Below are positions 1 through 8,565 of a DNA stretch of 64,000 nt, piece after piece. How positions within the stretch are numbered: position 1 is the stretch's first letter; every line of letters starts with the position of its first letter. The notes below the pieces were generated by a model. That model ran no database searches. It saw nothing but the letters and a program-made list of their open reading frames with translations, and was not told where the DNA came from. Origin of the DNA: Chengkuizengella sediminis (GTDB taxonomy: Bacteria > Bacillota > Bacilli > Paenibacillales > KCTC-33759); contig NZ_SIJC01000009.1 of NCBI RefSeq assembly GCF_010078385.1, positions 114,932 to 178,931 of the forward strand, given 5' to 3'. The position numbers were made by a program, and so were the translations under genes.

Positions 1-1047
1 AGTAAAATCTTGAATCCATGGTCGAATGACTGGTTTATGTTCCTGAATTTCCTCAAGTTTTTTATGGGTGTCAATCATTGATCCATAAATGGTTATGTAT
101 GGAGCAGCATCAGGAACTGTAGAGCCAAACCAACCTGTAGAATAGTGACTTGGATATACCATAGGACTAATTACATCTACATATTGTGAGATTTTATTAA
201 AATCCTGACCAATTCCTTCAGCAGCTGGAACAGAAGCGGCGTACCCAAAAATATCAACAGAAATACGGACTCCTAGTGGATTAAGCTGTTCACGAGCATA
301 TTTCACAAAATCTGCGACGACATCGGTTCGAGAGATGTCTGTTTTGTGATAAGTTAAAATATCTGCTCTATTCTCAAAACCTTCAGGAAAACGAACATAA
401 TCAAATTGAATTTCTTTAAATCCTAACTTTGCAGCTTCTTTAGCAACTTCAACATTGTATTCCCAGACTTCTTGTGCATAAGGATTTACAAACCCATCAC
501 CTCGTCCATTGATCCATACTGAACCATCTGAGTTTAAAAAAGATAAATCAGGTCTTTGTTTGGCAAGGACGGAATCTTTAAAAACTACAACTCTTGCGAT
601 AGGATATACATCGTGAGATTCTAATGTAGACATTAGATCATTCACATCTTTAATAAACGGTTTAGTATTCCCATATTTTACAATTTCAGGATTCTCTGAT
701 TTGTAAGTTACATATCCGTAATCATCTTTGATATCAACGACAATGGAGTTGAGTTCAGTTTCATCGATAAGTTGTAATATAGTGTCTAACTTACTGCCAC
801 CGTTTGCAGTATATGCTGTAGAATAAACGCCTTTAATATCAGGAATTCCTTCTGGTTGGGGGTCTTTTTTTACCCATTCTTCAGTTCCAATGTTTTCATC
901 CATGGGATAAGTGATTGAATCTTCCTCTACAACTGAATTTCTAAATTGAACTGCATTTTCTAACAATTGTGCTACAGATTGATTTTGTTGGATATTCTCG
1001 TTAGCATTTCCCCATAATGTGAATAAAAGTGCAAATATAAGTTCCAT
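1..1047 (-). CDS. Secreted putative glycoside hydrolase (DUF4015), 3' end cut off by window
   Basis: The reading frame is open from an ATG at 1047 to the window edge (349 codons, no stop), so the C-terminus is missing. The start follows a GGGGGAAG ribosome binding site. A short hydrophobic N-terminus (MELIFALLFTLW) looks like a signal peptide, then a ~60-residue linker, then a TIM-barrel-like domain: GVYSTAYTA near residue 90, NSIVVDIKDDYGYVTY, ARVVVFKD, FKEIQFDYVRFPEG and DVISPMVYPSHY. This set is characteristic of the putative glycosyl hydrolase family DUF4015 (PF13200). Acidic residues in IQFDYVRFPEG and VVDIKDD are the likely active-site groups. The substrate is unknown; cell-wall or extracellular polysaccharide is an inference from export. 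Confidence 0.85.
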   Translation of the reverse strand, partial: MELIFALLFTLWGNANENIQQNQSVAQLLENAVQFRNSVVEEDSITYPMDENIGTEEWVKKDPQPEGIPDIKGVYSTAYTANGGSKLDTILQLIDETELNSIVVDIKDDYGYVTYKSENPEIVKYGNTKPFIKDVNDLMSTLESHDVYPIARVVVFKDSVLAKQRPDLSFLNSDGSVWINGRGDGFVNPYAQEVWEYNVEVAKEAAKLGFKEIQFDYVRFPEGFENRADILTYHKTDISRTDVVADFVKYAREQLNPLGVRISVDIFGYAASVPAAEGIGQDFNKISQYVDVISPMVYPSHYSTGWFGSTVPDAAPYITIYGSMIDTHKKLEEIQEHKPVIRPWIQDFT

Positions 1048-1221
1048 TATCTTCCCCCAATTCGTTGATGTAATAGTATTATTATATGATACTTCCGTGT
1101 AATCGAACAGAGAAATTTTTATGTTTCTTTGCATTTTTTTTACATGCATTGAACAATGTTTTAGAAAGATCTTCCATAAGTCTAATTGCTATTTCAAATA
1201 GATAATAAATGGATTGATCAT

Positions 1222-1251
1222 TTGTAATCCTTTATATAACTGTGATATGAT
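1222..1251 (+). promoter_or_regulatory. Putative promoter of the cshA leader
   Basis: TTGTAA at 1222-1227 and TATGAT at 1246-1251 are separated by 18 bp, a reasonable sigma-A promoter. Transcription would start near 1258 and give a ~255 nt leader before cshA. The 467 bp gap upstream of cshA holds no convincing gene. Confidence 0.4.
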
Positions 1252-1277
1252 TGTACATATCTAAAAAAGATGATGGC

Positions 1278-1311
1278 AAGTGTTTCCTTGCTTAAGGGAA
1301 ATGCTTTTTTT
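1278..1311 (+). terminator. Hairpin with T-run inside the cshA leader (possible attenuator)
   Basis: AAGTGTTTCC (1278-1287) pairs with GGAAATGCTT (1297-1306), a 10 bp stem with two wobble pairs, followed directly by T's. No gene ends upstream on this strand: the neighbouring gene runs the other way. The hairpin therefore lies just after the candidate promoter and 200 nt before cshA, which is the position expected for transcription attenuation rather than for ending an upstream gene. Confidence 0.45.
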
Positions 1312-1514
1312 AATGATAGAAAAGTATGATTTCTACTCAAGTCGGCTCATGAAACAGCAGAAACATAAGGTAGTAAGTTTGTTTCGGTCCCCTAAAAGAA
1401 GTCGGATTTTGTTAGAGCGCTTCGTCATTTTTTTGGGATATCTAAATGACTTACATAACATAACTTGTCGGTTATTTATGAAAAATTGCAATTGCAAAGG
1501 AGTTTGAACTAGTT

Positions 1515-3053
1515 TTGACAACATTCAATGATTTCAAGCTTGAACGAACAGTCATTCAAGCAATACAAGATTTAGGGTTTGAAGAAGCAACACCAATACA
1601 GACCCAAACCATTCCAGAAGCTTTATCAGGGACGGATTTAATTGGTCAAGCACAGACTGGAACGGGAAAAACAGCTGCGTTTTCCATACCTTTAATTCAA
1701 AAGATTGAAAAAGAAGAGCAGAAAATTGTTTCATTAATTATGGCTCCAACTCGTGAACTCGCCATACAGGTTGCTGAGGAAATCAATAAGTTATCCAAAT
1801 TCAAGGGGATTCGTTCCTTACCTATTTACGGCGGGCAGGACATCGTAAAGCAAATACGTGCCTTAAAGAAAAAACCTCAAATTATTATCGGTACACCAGG
1901 AAGGTTATTAGATCATATTCGTCGTAAAACGATAAAATTAAGTGATGTTCACACAGTAATTTTAGATGAAGCTGATGAAATGTTAGACATGGGATTTATG
2001 GAGGATATTCAGTCCATATTAAAATTAGTGCCAGAGCAGCGTCAAACGATGTTATTCTCTGCAACGATGCCTCCAAACATTAAGAAACTTGCACAGCAGT
2101 TTTTAACGAATCCAAAACATATTTCTGTAGCACCTAAGAAAGTAAGTTCACCTAATATCTCTCAATATTATATTGAGCTTCATGAAAGGCAAAAATTTGA
2201 AGCATTAGGCCGATTGCTTGATATGGAATCGCCTGATTTAGCTATCGTATTTGGTCGAACAAAACGACGTGTTGATGAGTTGTCAGAAGCCCTCAAAAAG
2301 AGAGGTTATCCAGCTGATGGACTACATGGAGATTTAACACAAAATCAACGTGATCAAGTCATGAGAAAGTTTCGTGATGGAAGTATTGATGTATTAGTAG
2401 CTACAGATGTAGCGGCTCGTGGATTAGATGTTTCTGGTGTTACTCACGTTATTAACTTTGATTTACCGCAGGATCCAGAGAGTTATGTGCATAGAATTGG
2501 ACGTACAGGTCGTGCAGGTAAGGAAGGATCTGCTTGGTCGTTTGTTACTCCAAGAGAAGCGGATCATCTTCATTTTATTGAAAAAGTGACTCGTCATAAA
2601 ATATTCAAAAAGCCATTACCAAGTTTTTCTGAAGCGCTTGAAGGTAAACAAAAAATTATGGCTGAACGACTATTAAATGTGATCCAATCTAAAGAGTTTA
2701 CACAATATAAAGGAATTTCCATCCAACTTTTAGAGGAATATGATTCTGTAGATATATTAGCTGCAGCATTTAAACTTCTTACTGGTGATGATAAACAAGA
2801 AGTAAGAATCCAATTAACTCCAGAAGAGCCAATACGCGGAAAGAAAAAAAGACAACCGTTTAGAAGGCGTGTTACAGGTTCCAATAATGGTAGTTCAAAA
2901 AGTGGTGGAGGATACAAAGGCAACAGCAATAAAGGCAATAGTTACAAAGGTAGTGGCTATAAAGGCAGTAACTCAAGTTCAAAATCATCTCGATCTCGTT
3001 TTAATGAGAAAGGTGATAAAAAACAATATCAAAAAGCTGGAAAACATATGTAA
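1515..3053 (+). CDS. cshA: DEAD-box ATP-dependent RNA helicase CshA
   Basis: 512-residue cytosolic RNA helicase that unwinds RNA duplexes in ribosome assembly, mRNA decay and cold adaptation. Motifs in order: Q motif near residue 25 ([10 protein letters not shown]), Walker A AQTGTGKT (~46-53), [18 protein letters not shown] (~152), SAT, then the second RecA domain with DVAARGLD and HRIGRTGR (~325). The C-terminus is a basic, Gly/Ser/Lys-rich low-complexity tail with repeats such as [13 protein letters not shown], the usual RNA-binding extension of CshA; B. subtilis CshA is of similar length (494 aa). The start is a TTG, 12 nt after AAAGGAG. The long leader with an internal terminator-like hairpin suggests RNA-level or cold-shock control. 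Confidence 0.93.
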   Translation: MTTFNDFKLERTVIQAIQDLGFEEATPIQTQTIPEALSGTDLIGQAQTGTGKTAAFSIPLIQKIEKEEQKIVSLIMAPTRELAIQVAEEINKLSKFKGIRSLPIYGGQDIVKQIRALKKKPQIIIGTPGRLLDHIRRKTIKLSDVHTVILDEADEMLDMGFMEDIQSILKLVPEQRQTMLFSATMPPNIKKLAQQFLTNPKHISVAPKKVSSPNISQYYIELHERQKFEALGRLLDMESPDLAIVFGRTKRRVDELSEALKKRGYPADGLHGDLTQNQRDQVMRKFRDGSIDVLVATDVAARGLDVSGVTHVINFDLPQDPESYVHRIGRTGRAGKEGSAWSFVTPREADHLHFIEKVTRHKIFKKPLPSFSEALEGKQKIMAERLLNVIQSKEFTQYKGISIQLLEEYDSVDILAAAFKLLTGDDKQEVRIQLTPEEPIRGKKKRQPFRRRVTGSNNGSSKSGGGYKGNSNKGNSYKGSGYKGSNSSSKSSRSRFNEKGDKKQYQKAGKHM

Positions 3054-3061
3054 TTTAAAGT

Positions 3062-3093
3062 GGCTGTTGAGTTCATTCTCAACGGCCTTATTT
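3062..3093 (+). terminator. Rho-independent terminator after cshA
   Basis: GGCTGTTGAG and CTCAACGGCC form a 10 bp stem with a 6-base loop, followed by TTATTT. Confidence 0.75.
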
Positions 3094-3154
3094 AAAGACA
3101 TGAATAATAAAAAAATACATAAATCAGTAATTTTGTTGCAAGGGAGGTTATGAT

Positions 3155-3865
3155 ATGGAAACTAATGGTATTATGGGTGGACTTTACCGTGCCTCTGAAT
3201 GGATCATGAGGTTTTCTGTTACTAATCTTTTATGGTTACTTTTTTCTTTACCTGTTGTTTTTTTTCTTCTAACTTCTTTTATCATGGAAGAAACAAATCA
3301 ATTCATTATGAATTTAATTATGATAGGAATACTTTCACCATTTACATTATTCCCTGCTACAGGTGCAATGTTTGTAGTAGTTAGAAAATGGTTATCAGAT
3401 GAAGAGGATGCTCCATTATTTAAAACATATTTTAAAGGGTATAAAGAAAATTATTTGCAGAGTATGTTAGGCGGTATCATCTATTGTGTTTTATTTACGG
3501 TTATGATCGTTAACATTAATTTTTATAATAATCTCGAAAACGGTTTGCAGTTTTTATCTTTGTTTATTTTAATCCTCTTAGTAATAGCTATCATATCATT
3601 ATTTTATTTTTTCTCATTGATGGTTCATTTACATTTGAAACTTAGGGTGTTGATTAAAAATGCCATAGTACTAACTATCGGGAAGCCATTATATTCTCTT
3701 GGATTAGCATTTACAAATTTTGTAATATTGTACGTAAGCTTTCAATATTTCACTTTTCTTATTGTTATTTTCATGGGAAGTGCGATGGCATTTTGTTCGT
3801 ATTTTTATTTCAATATGTTATTTCAAAAAATACAAGTTCTACAGGAAAACAGTGATAGTGAATAG
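3155..3865 (+). CDS. DUF624 (YesL family) membrane protein
   Basis: 236 residues with five to six hydrophobic segments. The N-terminal signature GGLYRASEWIMRFSVTNLLWLLFSLP is split here as GGLYRASEWIMRF and SVTNLLWLLFSLP, followed by FPATGAMFVVVRKWL; both are typical of the YesL/DUF624 family. In B. subtilis YesL sits in a pectin-degradation operon, but most family members have no proven role. A strong AGGGAGG lies 7 nt before the ATG. The gene is flanked by the cshA terminator and 6S RNA, so it looks monocistronic and gives no pathway hint. Function unknown beyond membrane location. Confidence 0.85.
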   Translation: METNGIMGGLYRASEWIMRFSVTNLLWLLFSLPVVFFLLTSFIMEETNQFIMNLIMIGILSPFTLFPATGAMFVVVRKWLSDEEDAPLFKTYFKGYKENYLQSMLGGIIYCVLFTVMIVNINFYNNLENGLQFLSLFILILLVIAIISLFYFFSLMVHLHLKLRVLIKNAIVLTIGKPLYSLGLAFTNFVILYVSFQYFTFLIVIFMGSAMAFCSYFYFNMLFQKIQVLQENSDSE

Positions 3866-3940
3866 TCAATGACATCAATATATCCATGATATGGCTACAC
3901 TGCATCAATAAGTTCTGTTTTGTTAATTCATCCCTATAGG

Positions 3941-3968
3941 TTTACTTTCTTATCCGAAATGATATAAT
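3941..3968 (+). promoter_or_regulatory. Promoter of 6S RNA
   Basis: TTTACT (3941-3946) and a perfect TATAAT (3963-3968) with a 16 bp spacer lie immediately before the RNA start near 3975-3985. Confidence 0.65.
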
Positions 3969-3976
3969 ATAACTAC

Positions 3977-4165
3977 AACATAATCCTGCGATGTTCGTTC
4001 AGATTCTAAGTTGTTTTGAACCAATGACTGTTTCACGGGACTCCAATAAATAGTATAGCTGTCATGCCCCAATTCAGGGGACTTCAAAAGTATTGTTGAG
4101 GAAACCCACCTGCGAGAGCGGGTTCATGAAACACAGGAATCGTACGGCATAAGCGGGTATTTTTT
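3977..4165 (+). ncRNA. ssrS: 6S RNA
   Basis: About 185 nt of untranslated sequence with the Firmicute 6S layout. The closing stem pairs CCTGC-ATG-CGT (3985-4000) with ACG-CAT-GCGGG (4144-4156). Inside are GATGTTCGTT, a long weakly paired central region (GGGACTCC and AGGGGACTTC), and the 3' segment CCCACCTGCGAGAGCGGGTT then ACACAGGAATCGTACGG, which I recognise from Bacillales 6S RNAs. 6S RNA binds the housekeeping RNA polymerase by mimicking an open promoter and represses transcription in stationary phase. Identification is by pattern, not by a covariance search. A T-run follows the closing stem. Confidence 0.8.
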
Positions 4166-4190
4166 CAAGAAATAACTGTAAATTAACCCC

Positions 4191-4216
4191 AAAAATACTA
4201 AAAAAAGTATTTTTTA
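4191..4216 (+). terminator. AT-rich hairpin downstream of 6S RNA
   Basis: AAAAATACT and AGTATTTTT are inverted repeats around an A-rich loop, followed by T's. It may end read-through from 6S RNA and isolate sleB. Confidence 0.5.
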
Positions 4217-4309
4217 TAAACCATTTAATCAAATGAAAGTGATATATTTGTTCATTTGGTCCTATCTTTAAGTTGCTGAATAGACGCAAAAAAATATGGA
4301 GGTGCTAGA

Positions 4310-5014
4310 ATGAATAACATTCTTAAAGTCAGCTTCTTAGCATTCCTAAGCTTTTCGCTTTTGTTCAGTCCATTAATGTACACTCAATCTCATGCTTTTA
4401 CTGAACAAATTATGGATGTTGGAGCTAAAGGTCAAAACGTAATTGATTTGCAGAAACGTTTAAAATATATTGGTTTTTATGCAGGAGAAATTGATGGTAT
4501 TTACGGTTCAGAAACAAAAGAAGCAGTTAGGAATTTTCAAACGAAATTTGGTTTAGAACAGGTAGATGGTATTGCTGGTGAGAAAACAGGAGAGATGCTT
4601 TTAAAAGCATCTAAAGATTTATATCTTATTCCAGCCGGACCCCAACTAAATACAGAATTTAGTTCACAAGATATCCAGTATATGGCACAAGCTGTATTTG
4701 GTGAAGCTAGAGGGGAATCGTATGAAGGTAAAGTTGCTGTTGCAGCAGTTATTTTAAACCGTGTTGAACATCCTGATTTTCCTAATACTGTTAAGGGTGT
4801 AATATTTGAAACAAGAGCATTTACAGCTGTAGCTGATGGGCAAATCTGGTTAGAACCGGATGCAGAAGCATATAAAGCTGTATATGATGCGATTAATGGT
4901 TGGGATCCTACTAAAGAAGCTATCTATTACTTCAATCCTGATACTGCCACTAGCGAATGGATTTGGAGTCGTCAACAAATTACGAAAATTGATAGTCATA
5001 TTTTTGCTTATTGA
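4310..5014 (+). CDS. sleB: Spore cortex-lytic enzyme SleB
   Basis: 234 residues. A signal peptide (residues 1-28, ending in SHAF) is followed by a peptidoglycan-binding domain (~36-105: GQNVIDLQKRLKYIGFY, DGIYGSETKEAVRNFQ). The catalytic Hydrolase_2/SleB domain (~118-234) contains MAQAVFGEARGESYEGKVA, where the Glu of GEARGE is the expected catalytic residue, and AIYYFNPDTATSEWIW. SleB is a lytic transglycosylase that degrades cortex peptidoglycan during germination. It is shorter than B. subtilis SleB (305 aa), the interdomain linker being reduced. No ypeB partner follows, which is unusual because the two are normally a bicistron. GGAGG precedes the ATG. A CwlJ-like or YkvT-like relative is the alternative name, but the PG-binding domain plus signal peptide favours SleB. 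Confidence 0.85.
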   Translation: MNNILKVSFLAFLSFSLLFSPLMYTQSHAFTEQIMDVGAKGQNVIDLQKRLKYIGFYAGEIDGIYGSETKEAVRNFQTKFGLEQVDGIAGEKTGEMLLKASKDLYLIPAGPQLNTEFSSQDIQYMAQAVFGEARGESYEGKVAVAAVILNRVEHPDFPNTVKGVIFETRAFTAVADGQIWLEPDAEAYKAVYDAINGWDPTKEAIYYFNPDTATSEWIWSRQQITKIDSHIFAY

Positions 5015-5080
5015 TTTTCTACTTTTTCTTCGTTCTGAAGTCTGATAAGATGATAGAAATAGGAACGGGGGAAATGTGTA

Positions 5081-5461
5081 ATGCTAAAAAGAAATTTAAT
5101 AGGTTTATTTAGAAGTTTTGAGCAAACTGGTGATAAGGCAAAATATCCAGGTCTTGAGACTAGAACTTTTAAAGTTCCTAAAGATAAATTATGGGACGAG
5201 CTCATTTATGTTTTGAAACAGCATAAAATTAAAATCGTTCATGAAGTGAAAAGTGTTGGAGAATTGATTATAGAAAAAAGAACAATATCAGGAAGAGTGC
5301 AGGACGTAACCATTACTTTATATGATATTAACCCAATTAAAACAGCGATTGATATTTATTCAGCATCAAGAGGAAATTTTGGGGATTTGGGTTCTAATTA
5401 TCGAACGATATTGGATCTTTTAAAATTAATTGATCAAAAATTCGCACAATTTAAGGAATAA
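5081..5461 (+). CDS. Conserved hypothetical protein, DUF1499-like
   Basis: 126 residues, no signal peptide or membrane segment. The C-terminal half (TITLYDINPIKTAIDIYSAS, then RGNFGDLGSNYRTILDLL) resembles the DUF1499 signature in which an Asp-x-x-Ser-x-Ser-Arg strand is followed by a D(L/F)G-x-N-x-R turn. An assignment to DUF1499 is tentative because the N-terminal half is not diagnostic. GGGGGAA precedes the ATG by 8 nt, and a strong terminator follows the stop, so it is transcribed alone. Function unknown. Confidence 0.7.
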   Translation: MLKRNLIGLFRSFEQTGDKAKYPGLETRTFKVPKDKLWDELIYVLKQHKIKIVHEVKSVGELIIEKRTISGRVQDVTITLYDINPIKTAIDIYSASRGNFGDLGSNYRTILDLLKLIDQKFAQFKE

Positions 5462-5469
5462 TGAAAAAA

Positions 5470-5504
5470 ACAGCTAGAGGTAAAATCCTTCTAGCTGTTT
5501 TTTT
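5470..5504 (+). terminator. Rho-independent terminator
   Basis: ACAGCTAGAGG and CCTTCTAGCTGT form a near-perfect stem with a short loop and seven T's. Confidence 0.85.
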
Positions 5505-5550
5505 AATTTGTAGATACGAATGCTGTTCTCTTGTATTGGTTAAATTAAAG

Positions 5551-6066
5551 TTATACTAATTTTCTTACAGCGTTAATTGCTTCTTCGTAATTTGGATGGT
5601 CTGTCATTTCTTTTAAATACTCTGTATACTGAATTGTATTATTTTCATCAAGTACAAAGATCGATCTCATATCTAAACGAATTTCTTTAATTAGTACGCC
5701 GAAAGCTTCACCAAATGAATTGGTCTTATAGTCGGATAAAGTAACAACCTTATCCACACCAGCTGCTCCACACCAGCGAGCTTGCGCCATTGGAGTATCT
5801 GCACTAATGGTTAAGATAATAACATTATCGCCAAGTTCAGCAGCAGCTTCATTAAATTTACGAGTTTGTGCATCGCACACTCCAGTATCTATAGATGGAA
5901 CAACACTAATTAATTTCACCTTTCCATCATATTCTGAAAGTGAAACCTCGGTAAATAAGTCTTTGTTTACTTTAAAATCTGGTGCTTTATCTCCAACTTT
6001 TAATTCAGGTCCAATTAATGTAAGTGGATTTCCTTTAACTGTAGCAACTCCAGTACGTTCTTGCAT
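5551..6066 (-). CDS. tpx: Thiol peroxidase Tpx (atypical 2-Cys peroxiredoxin)
   Basis: 171 residues from the ATG at 6066. The open frame continues 19 codons upstream, but that extension lacks homology to the family and the AAGGAGAG lies just before 6066, so the shorter start is chosen (GTG at 6069 and TTG at 6075 remain possible). It reduces hydroperoxides in the cytosol using thioredoxin. The peroxidatic Cys64 lies in SIDTGVCDAQTRKFN and the resolving Cys99 in ARWCGAAG, the Tpx arrangement; the VTLSDYK and FVLDENN strands also match. Length equals that of B. subtilis Tpx (167 aa). Transcribed divergently from the rhomboid gene. Confidence 0.95.
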   Translation of the reverse strand: MQERTGVATVKGNPLTLIGPELKVGDKAPDFKVNKDLFTEVSLSEYDGKVKLISVVPSIDTGVCDAQTRKFNEAAAELGDNVIILTISADTPMAQARWCGAAGVDKVVTLSDYKTNSFGEAFGVLIKEIRLDMRSIFVLDENNTIQYTEYLKEMTDHPNYEEAINAVRKLV

Positions 6067-6160
6067 CACAATCAATCTCTCCTTATAATATGTAGTAGAT
6101 AACATCTTCTTAATTATAAACATTCTAAATTACGTTTGTCCAATAAAAAGGAGTAAAAAA

Positions 6161-6763
6161 ATGATATTTTTGCGTTTTGAAAGTTTCCGTGAATACTTAA
6201 AGTTATATCCTGTGACTGCTGCCCTTTTAGGACTCAACCTCATCATGTTTATCGTTACTTTTATTCTTTCATTATTTTATGGTGAAATTGTATCATTGTA
6301 TTTACTAGGTGCATTAATATATCCTTCTGAAATTTCAGATCTCTGGAGGATCATCAGCTCAATGTTTTTGCATGGAGGATTTGAGCATTTTCTTTTTAAT
6401 GGATTCTCTTTGTTTTTATTTGGACCTGCTTTAGAAAGATTATTAGGTAAACTGAAATACAGTGTGTTATATTTTTGTAGTGGAATTGTGGGAAATATCA
6501 TTAGTATTGCAGTTTATGGTTCAGAGGTGTTTTCAGTTGGTGCCTCTGGAGCGATCTATGGACTTTTAGGAGCTTATTTATTTATTGTAATATATCTAAA
6601 GCATAGGATCGATCCTCAATCAAGAACCACCGTCATTGTAATTTTATCAATGGGTATGATTTATTCGTTTATCAATGAAAATGTGAACATCTATGCCCAT
6701 ATAGGTGGTTTAGCTGCTGGTTTTGTAACCTTTTCATTAATGATAAGAAAAAACCATATTTAA
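6161..6763 (+). CDS. Rhomboid family intramembrane serine protease
   Basis: 200 residues with six predicted membrane segments. The family hallmarks are all present: SSMFLHGGFEHFLFN (L1/TM2 His-Asn), the catalytic serine in SVGASGAIYGLLGAYL (GxSG, TM4) and the catalytic His in IYAHIGGLAAGF (TM6). It cleaves single-pass membrane proteins within the bilayer. It lacks the large N-terminal and TPR regions of B. subtilis GluP, being the minimal rhomboid core. The start follows AAAAAGGAG at 8 nt. Substrates cannot be deduced from the neighbours. Confidence 0.92.
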   Translation: MIFLRFESFREYLKLYPVTAALLGLNLIMFIVTFILSLFYGEIVSLYLLGALIYPSEISDLWRIISSMFLHGGFEHFLFNGFSLFLFGPALERLLGKLKYSVLYFCSGIVGNIISIAVYGSEVFSVGASGAIYGLLGAYLFIVIYLKHRIDPQSRTTVIVILSMGMIYSFINENVNIYAHIGGLAAGFVTFSLMIRKNHI

Positions 6764-6833
6764 GAAATCATTCTATATTTATTATTTTTATAAAAATGAA
6801 ATAAAATTGAACTATACTTTGGAGAGATTGATA

Positions 6834-7730
6834 TTGGAACTTAGACAATTAATATATTTTGTGAAAGTAGCAAACAAACAACATGTTACAAAAGCTGCGG
6901 AAGAACTTCATGTAGCTCAATCAGCGGTGAGTCGTCAAATACATCAATTAGAAGAGGAATTAGGTGTTAAACTGTTTATTCCTAAAGGAAGAAATTTGCA
7001 ATTAACCCCTGTAGGTAAACTTTTTTTAAGAAGAATGGAATCAATTATTAGTCAATTTGATAAAGCGGTGGAGGAAGTCCATGAGTTTATGGACCCAGAA
7101 TTAGGAGAAATACGGTTGGGATTTCCTCATAGTTTAGGGGTAGATTTTGTTCCCCTCCTGGTATCAAAATTTAAAAAGCTTCATCCAAATGTGAAATTTA
7201 GATTTAAGCAAGGAAAATATAATACCTTAATAAAATCTTTGAAAAAAGGGGATATTGACTTAGCTTTGATCTCTCCTTTTCCTGAAGATGATGAGTATGT
7301 TACAGGTGAGGTATTGTTAACAGAAGAATTATTTGCAATCCTTCCTCCAGATCATGTTTTGTCAAATGAAAAAGAAATTCGTTTAGATCAACTGAAAGAT
7401 GAATCCTTTGTTTTATTTAATGAGGAGTATTCCTTACGTACTATTGTATGGGATGCTTGTGAAATGGCTGGATTCACACCTAATATTGGGTTTGAGGGAG
7501 AGGAAACAGATACGATTAGAGGTTTGGTGGCTGCTGGAATGGGTGTAAGTTTGTTACCAGACATGGCTTTAAAAAGCTGTTTAACTTCTTTACAACCTGC
7601 AAAAATTAAAGTGATTGATCCGGTTGTTGATCGTACAATCGGTATAATCCACCGAAAAGATGAAAAACTCCCCCTTGTTGCGGACTTTTTTAAACGTTTT
7701 ATCACGGAAAAATTTAAAGGCTCTATCTAG
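6834..7730 (+). CDS. LysR-type transcriptional regulator (GltC/CzcR-like)
   Basis: 298 residues from a TTG at 6834, preceded by GGAGAG at 8 nt; the frame is open from 6807, but the family N-terminus (MELRQLIYFVKVA) begins at 6834. The N-terminal winged helix includes HVTKAAEELHVAQSAVSRQI and LEEELGVKLF (residues 18-50), followed by a periplasmic-binding-like effector domain (LGEIRLGFPHSLGVDFVP, then GDIDLALISP). The sequence resembles the GltC group, but the regulated gene is not identifiable: neighbours are a rhomboid and a convergent peptidase. A co-inducer is unknown. It ends at a bidirectional terminator. Confidence 0.9.
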   Translation: MELRQLIYFVKVANKQHVTKAAEELHVAQSAVSRQIHQLEEELGVKLFIPKGRNLQLTPVGKLFLRRMESIISQFDKAVEEVHEFMDPELGEIRLGFPHSLGVDFVPLLVSKFKKLHPNVKFRFKQGKYNTLIKSLKKGDIDLALISPFPEDDEYVTGEVLLTEELFAILPPDHVLSNEKEIRLDQLKDESFVLFNEEYSLRTIVWDACEMAGFTPNIGFEGEETDTIRGLVAAGMGVSLLPDMALKSCLTSLQPAKIKVIDPVVDRTIGIIHRKDEKLPLVADFFKRFITEKFKGSI

Positions 7731-7775
7731 AATTCTAAAAGAAGGTACTATAAATCATTCTACAAATATACAAGT

Positions 7776-7806
7776 AAGAAACCGCTCAATTCATGAGCGG
7801 TTTCTT
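7776..7806. terminator. Bidirectional terminator between convergent genes
   Basis: AAGAAACCGCTCA and TGAGCGGTTTCTT form a perfect 13 bp stem with a short loop, with A/T flanks on both sides. It separates the LysR gene and yugP. Confidence 0.85.
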
Positions 7807-7820
7807 AGCTTTACTTCCTA

Positions 7821-8513
7821 TTAATCTCTATTGTTGTTAAAAATTAAAATGTACTTAAGCAATTCCAGTACAGCCATCGCTGCAGATGCAACATAAGTTA
7901 AAGCTGCAGCATTTAATACTTTTGCAACACCACGTTCTTCTTGATTGCCAATATATCCTTCAGAAACCATAATAGCTCTTGCCCTATTAGTAGCATTAAA
8001 TTCTACAGGCAATGTAACCAATTGAAAGGCAACGGCTAGTGAGAAGAAAATCACTCCAGCTAAGATTAATCCCGTAGCTTCGAACAAAAATCCACCAATT
8101 AATAAAAAGGGTGCAGCCCCAGATGTGAAATTTACTGCAGGAAACATTTTATGACGTAATACAAGCATTGGGTAATTCACACTATGTTGAATGGCGTGTC
8201 CTACTTCATGACAAGCTACAGAGACTGCTGAGATCGATCGTTGGTTATAAACAGGTTCTGATAGTCTCACTACTCGTTTAATTGGATCATAATGATCAGA
8301 TAATACCCCTCTAACTGGTTCAACTGGTACATCATGCAATCCATTTGCATCTAACATTTTTCTAGCTGCTTCATAACCTGTTAATCCAGAAGAATTAGCA
8401 ACTTTTCCCCATTTATTAAAAGTTCCTTTGACTCGAAACTGAGCCCAGATTGTAACACCAAATGCAATGATTATGAGTACATCCATATACCAATAAGTTA
8501 ATGAAAAAAACAT
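7821..8513 (-). CDS. yugP: Zinc metallopeptidase YugP (membrane, PF04298)
   Basis: 230 residues from the ATG at 8513, which has GGAGGG 9 nt upstream; a 16-codon upstream extension has no such site. Three hydrophobic segments: one at the N-terminus, two in LIGGFLFEATGLILAGVIFF and the C-terminal region. The zinc-binding, catalytic motif HEVGHAIQH (~residues 100-108) defines the Zn_peptidase_2 family. The preceding VRLSEPVYNQRSISAVSVA and the following YPMLVLRH are conserved in YugP. Its physiological substrate is unknown. It lies 52 bp downstream of a MerR regulator in the same orientation, so the two probably form an operon. Confidence 0.92.
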   Translation of the reverse strand: MFFSLTYWYMDVLIIIAFGVTIWAQFRVKGTFNKWGKVANSSGLTGYEAARKMLDANGLHDVPVEPVRGVLSDHYDPIKRVVRLSEPVYNQRSISAVSVACHEVGHAIQHSVNYPMLVLRHKMFPAVNFTSGAAPFLLIGGFLFEATGLILAGVIFFSLAVAFQLVTLPVEFNATNRARAIMVSEGYIGNQEERGVAKVLNAAALTYVASAAMAVLELLKYILIFNNNRD

Positions 8514-8565
8514 TTTTGATTTCCCTCCATTGTAGTTATAACTTAAAGAAGACGATCCCACTAAT

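Noticed and set aside
1280..1507. 75-codon frame in the cshA leader
   Set aside because: Begins inside the terminator-like hairpin, has no ribosome binding site and overlaps an equally long antisense frame; composition is not protein-like. Treated as leader.
4010..4165. c-di-AMP (ydaO-type) riboswitch before sleB
   Set aside because: Such riboswitches do precede cell-wall hydrolases, but the characteristic GAATCCGTCAGCTAA-type 3' end is absent, while the closing stem and central region fit 6S RNA.
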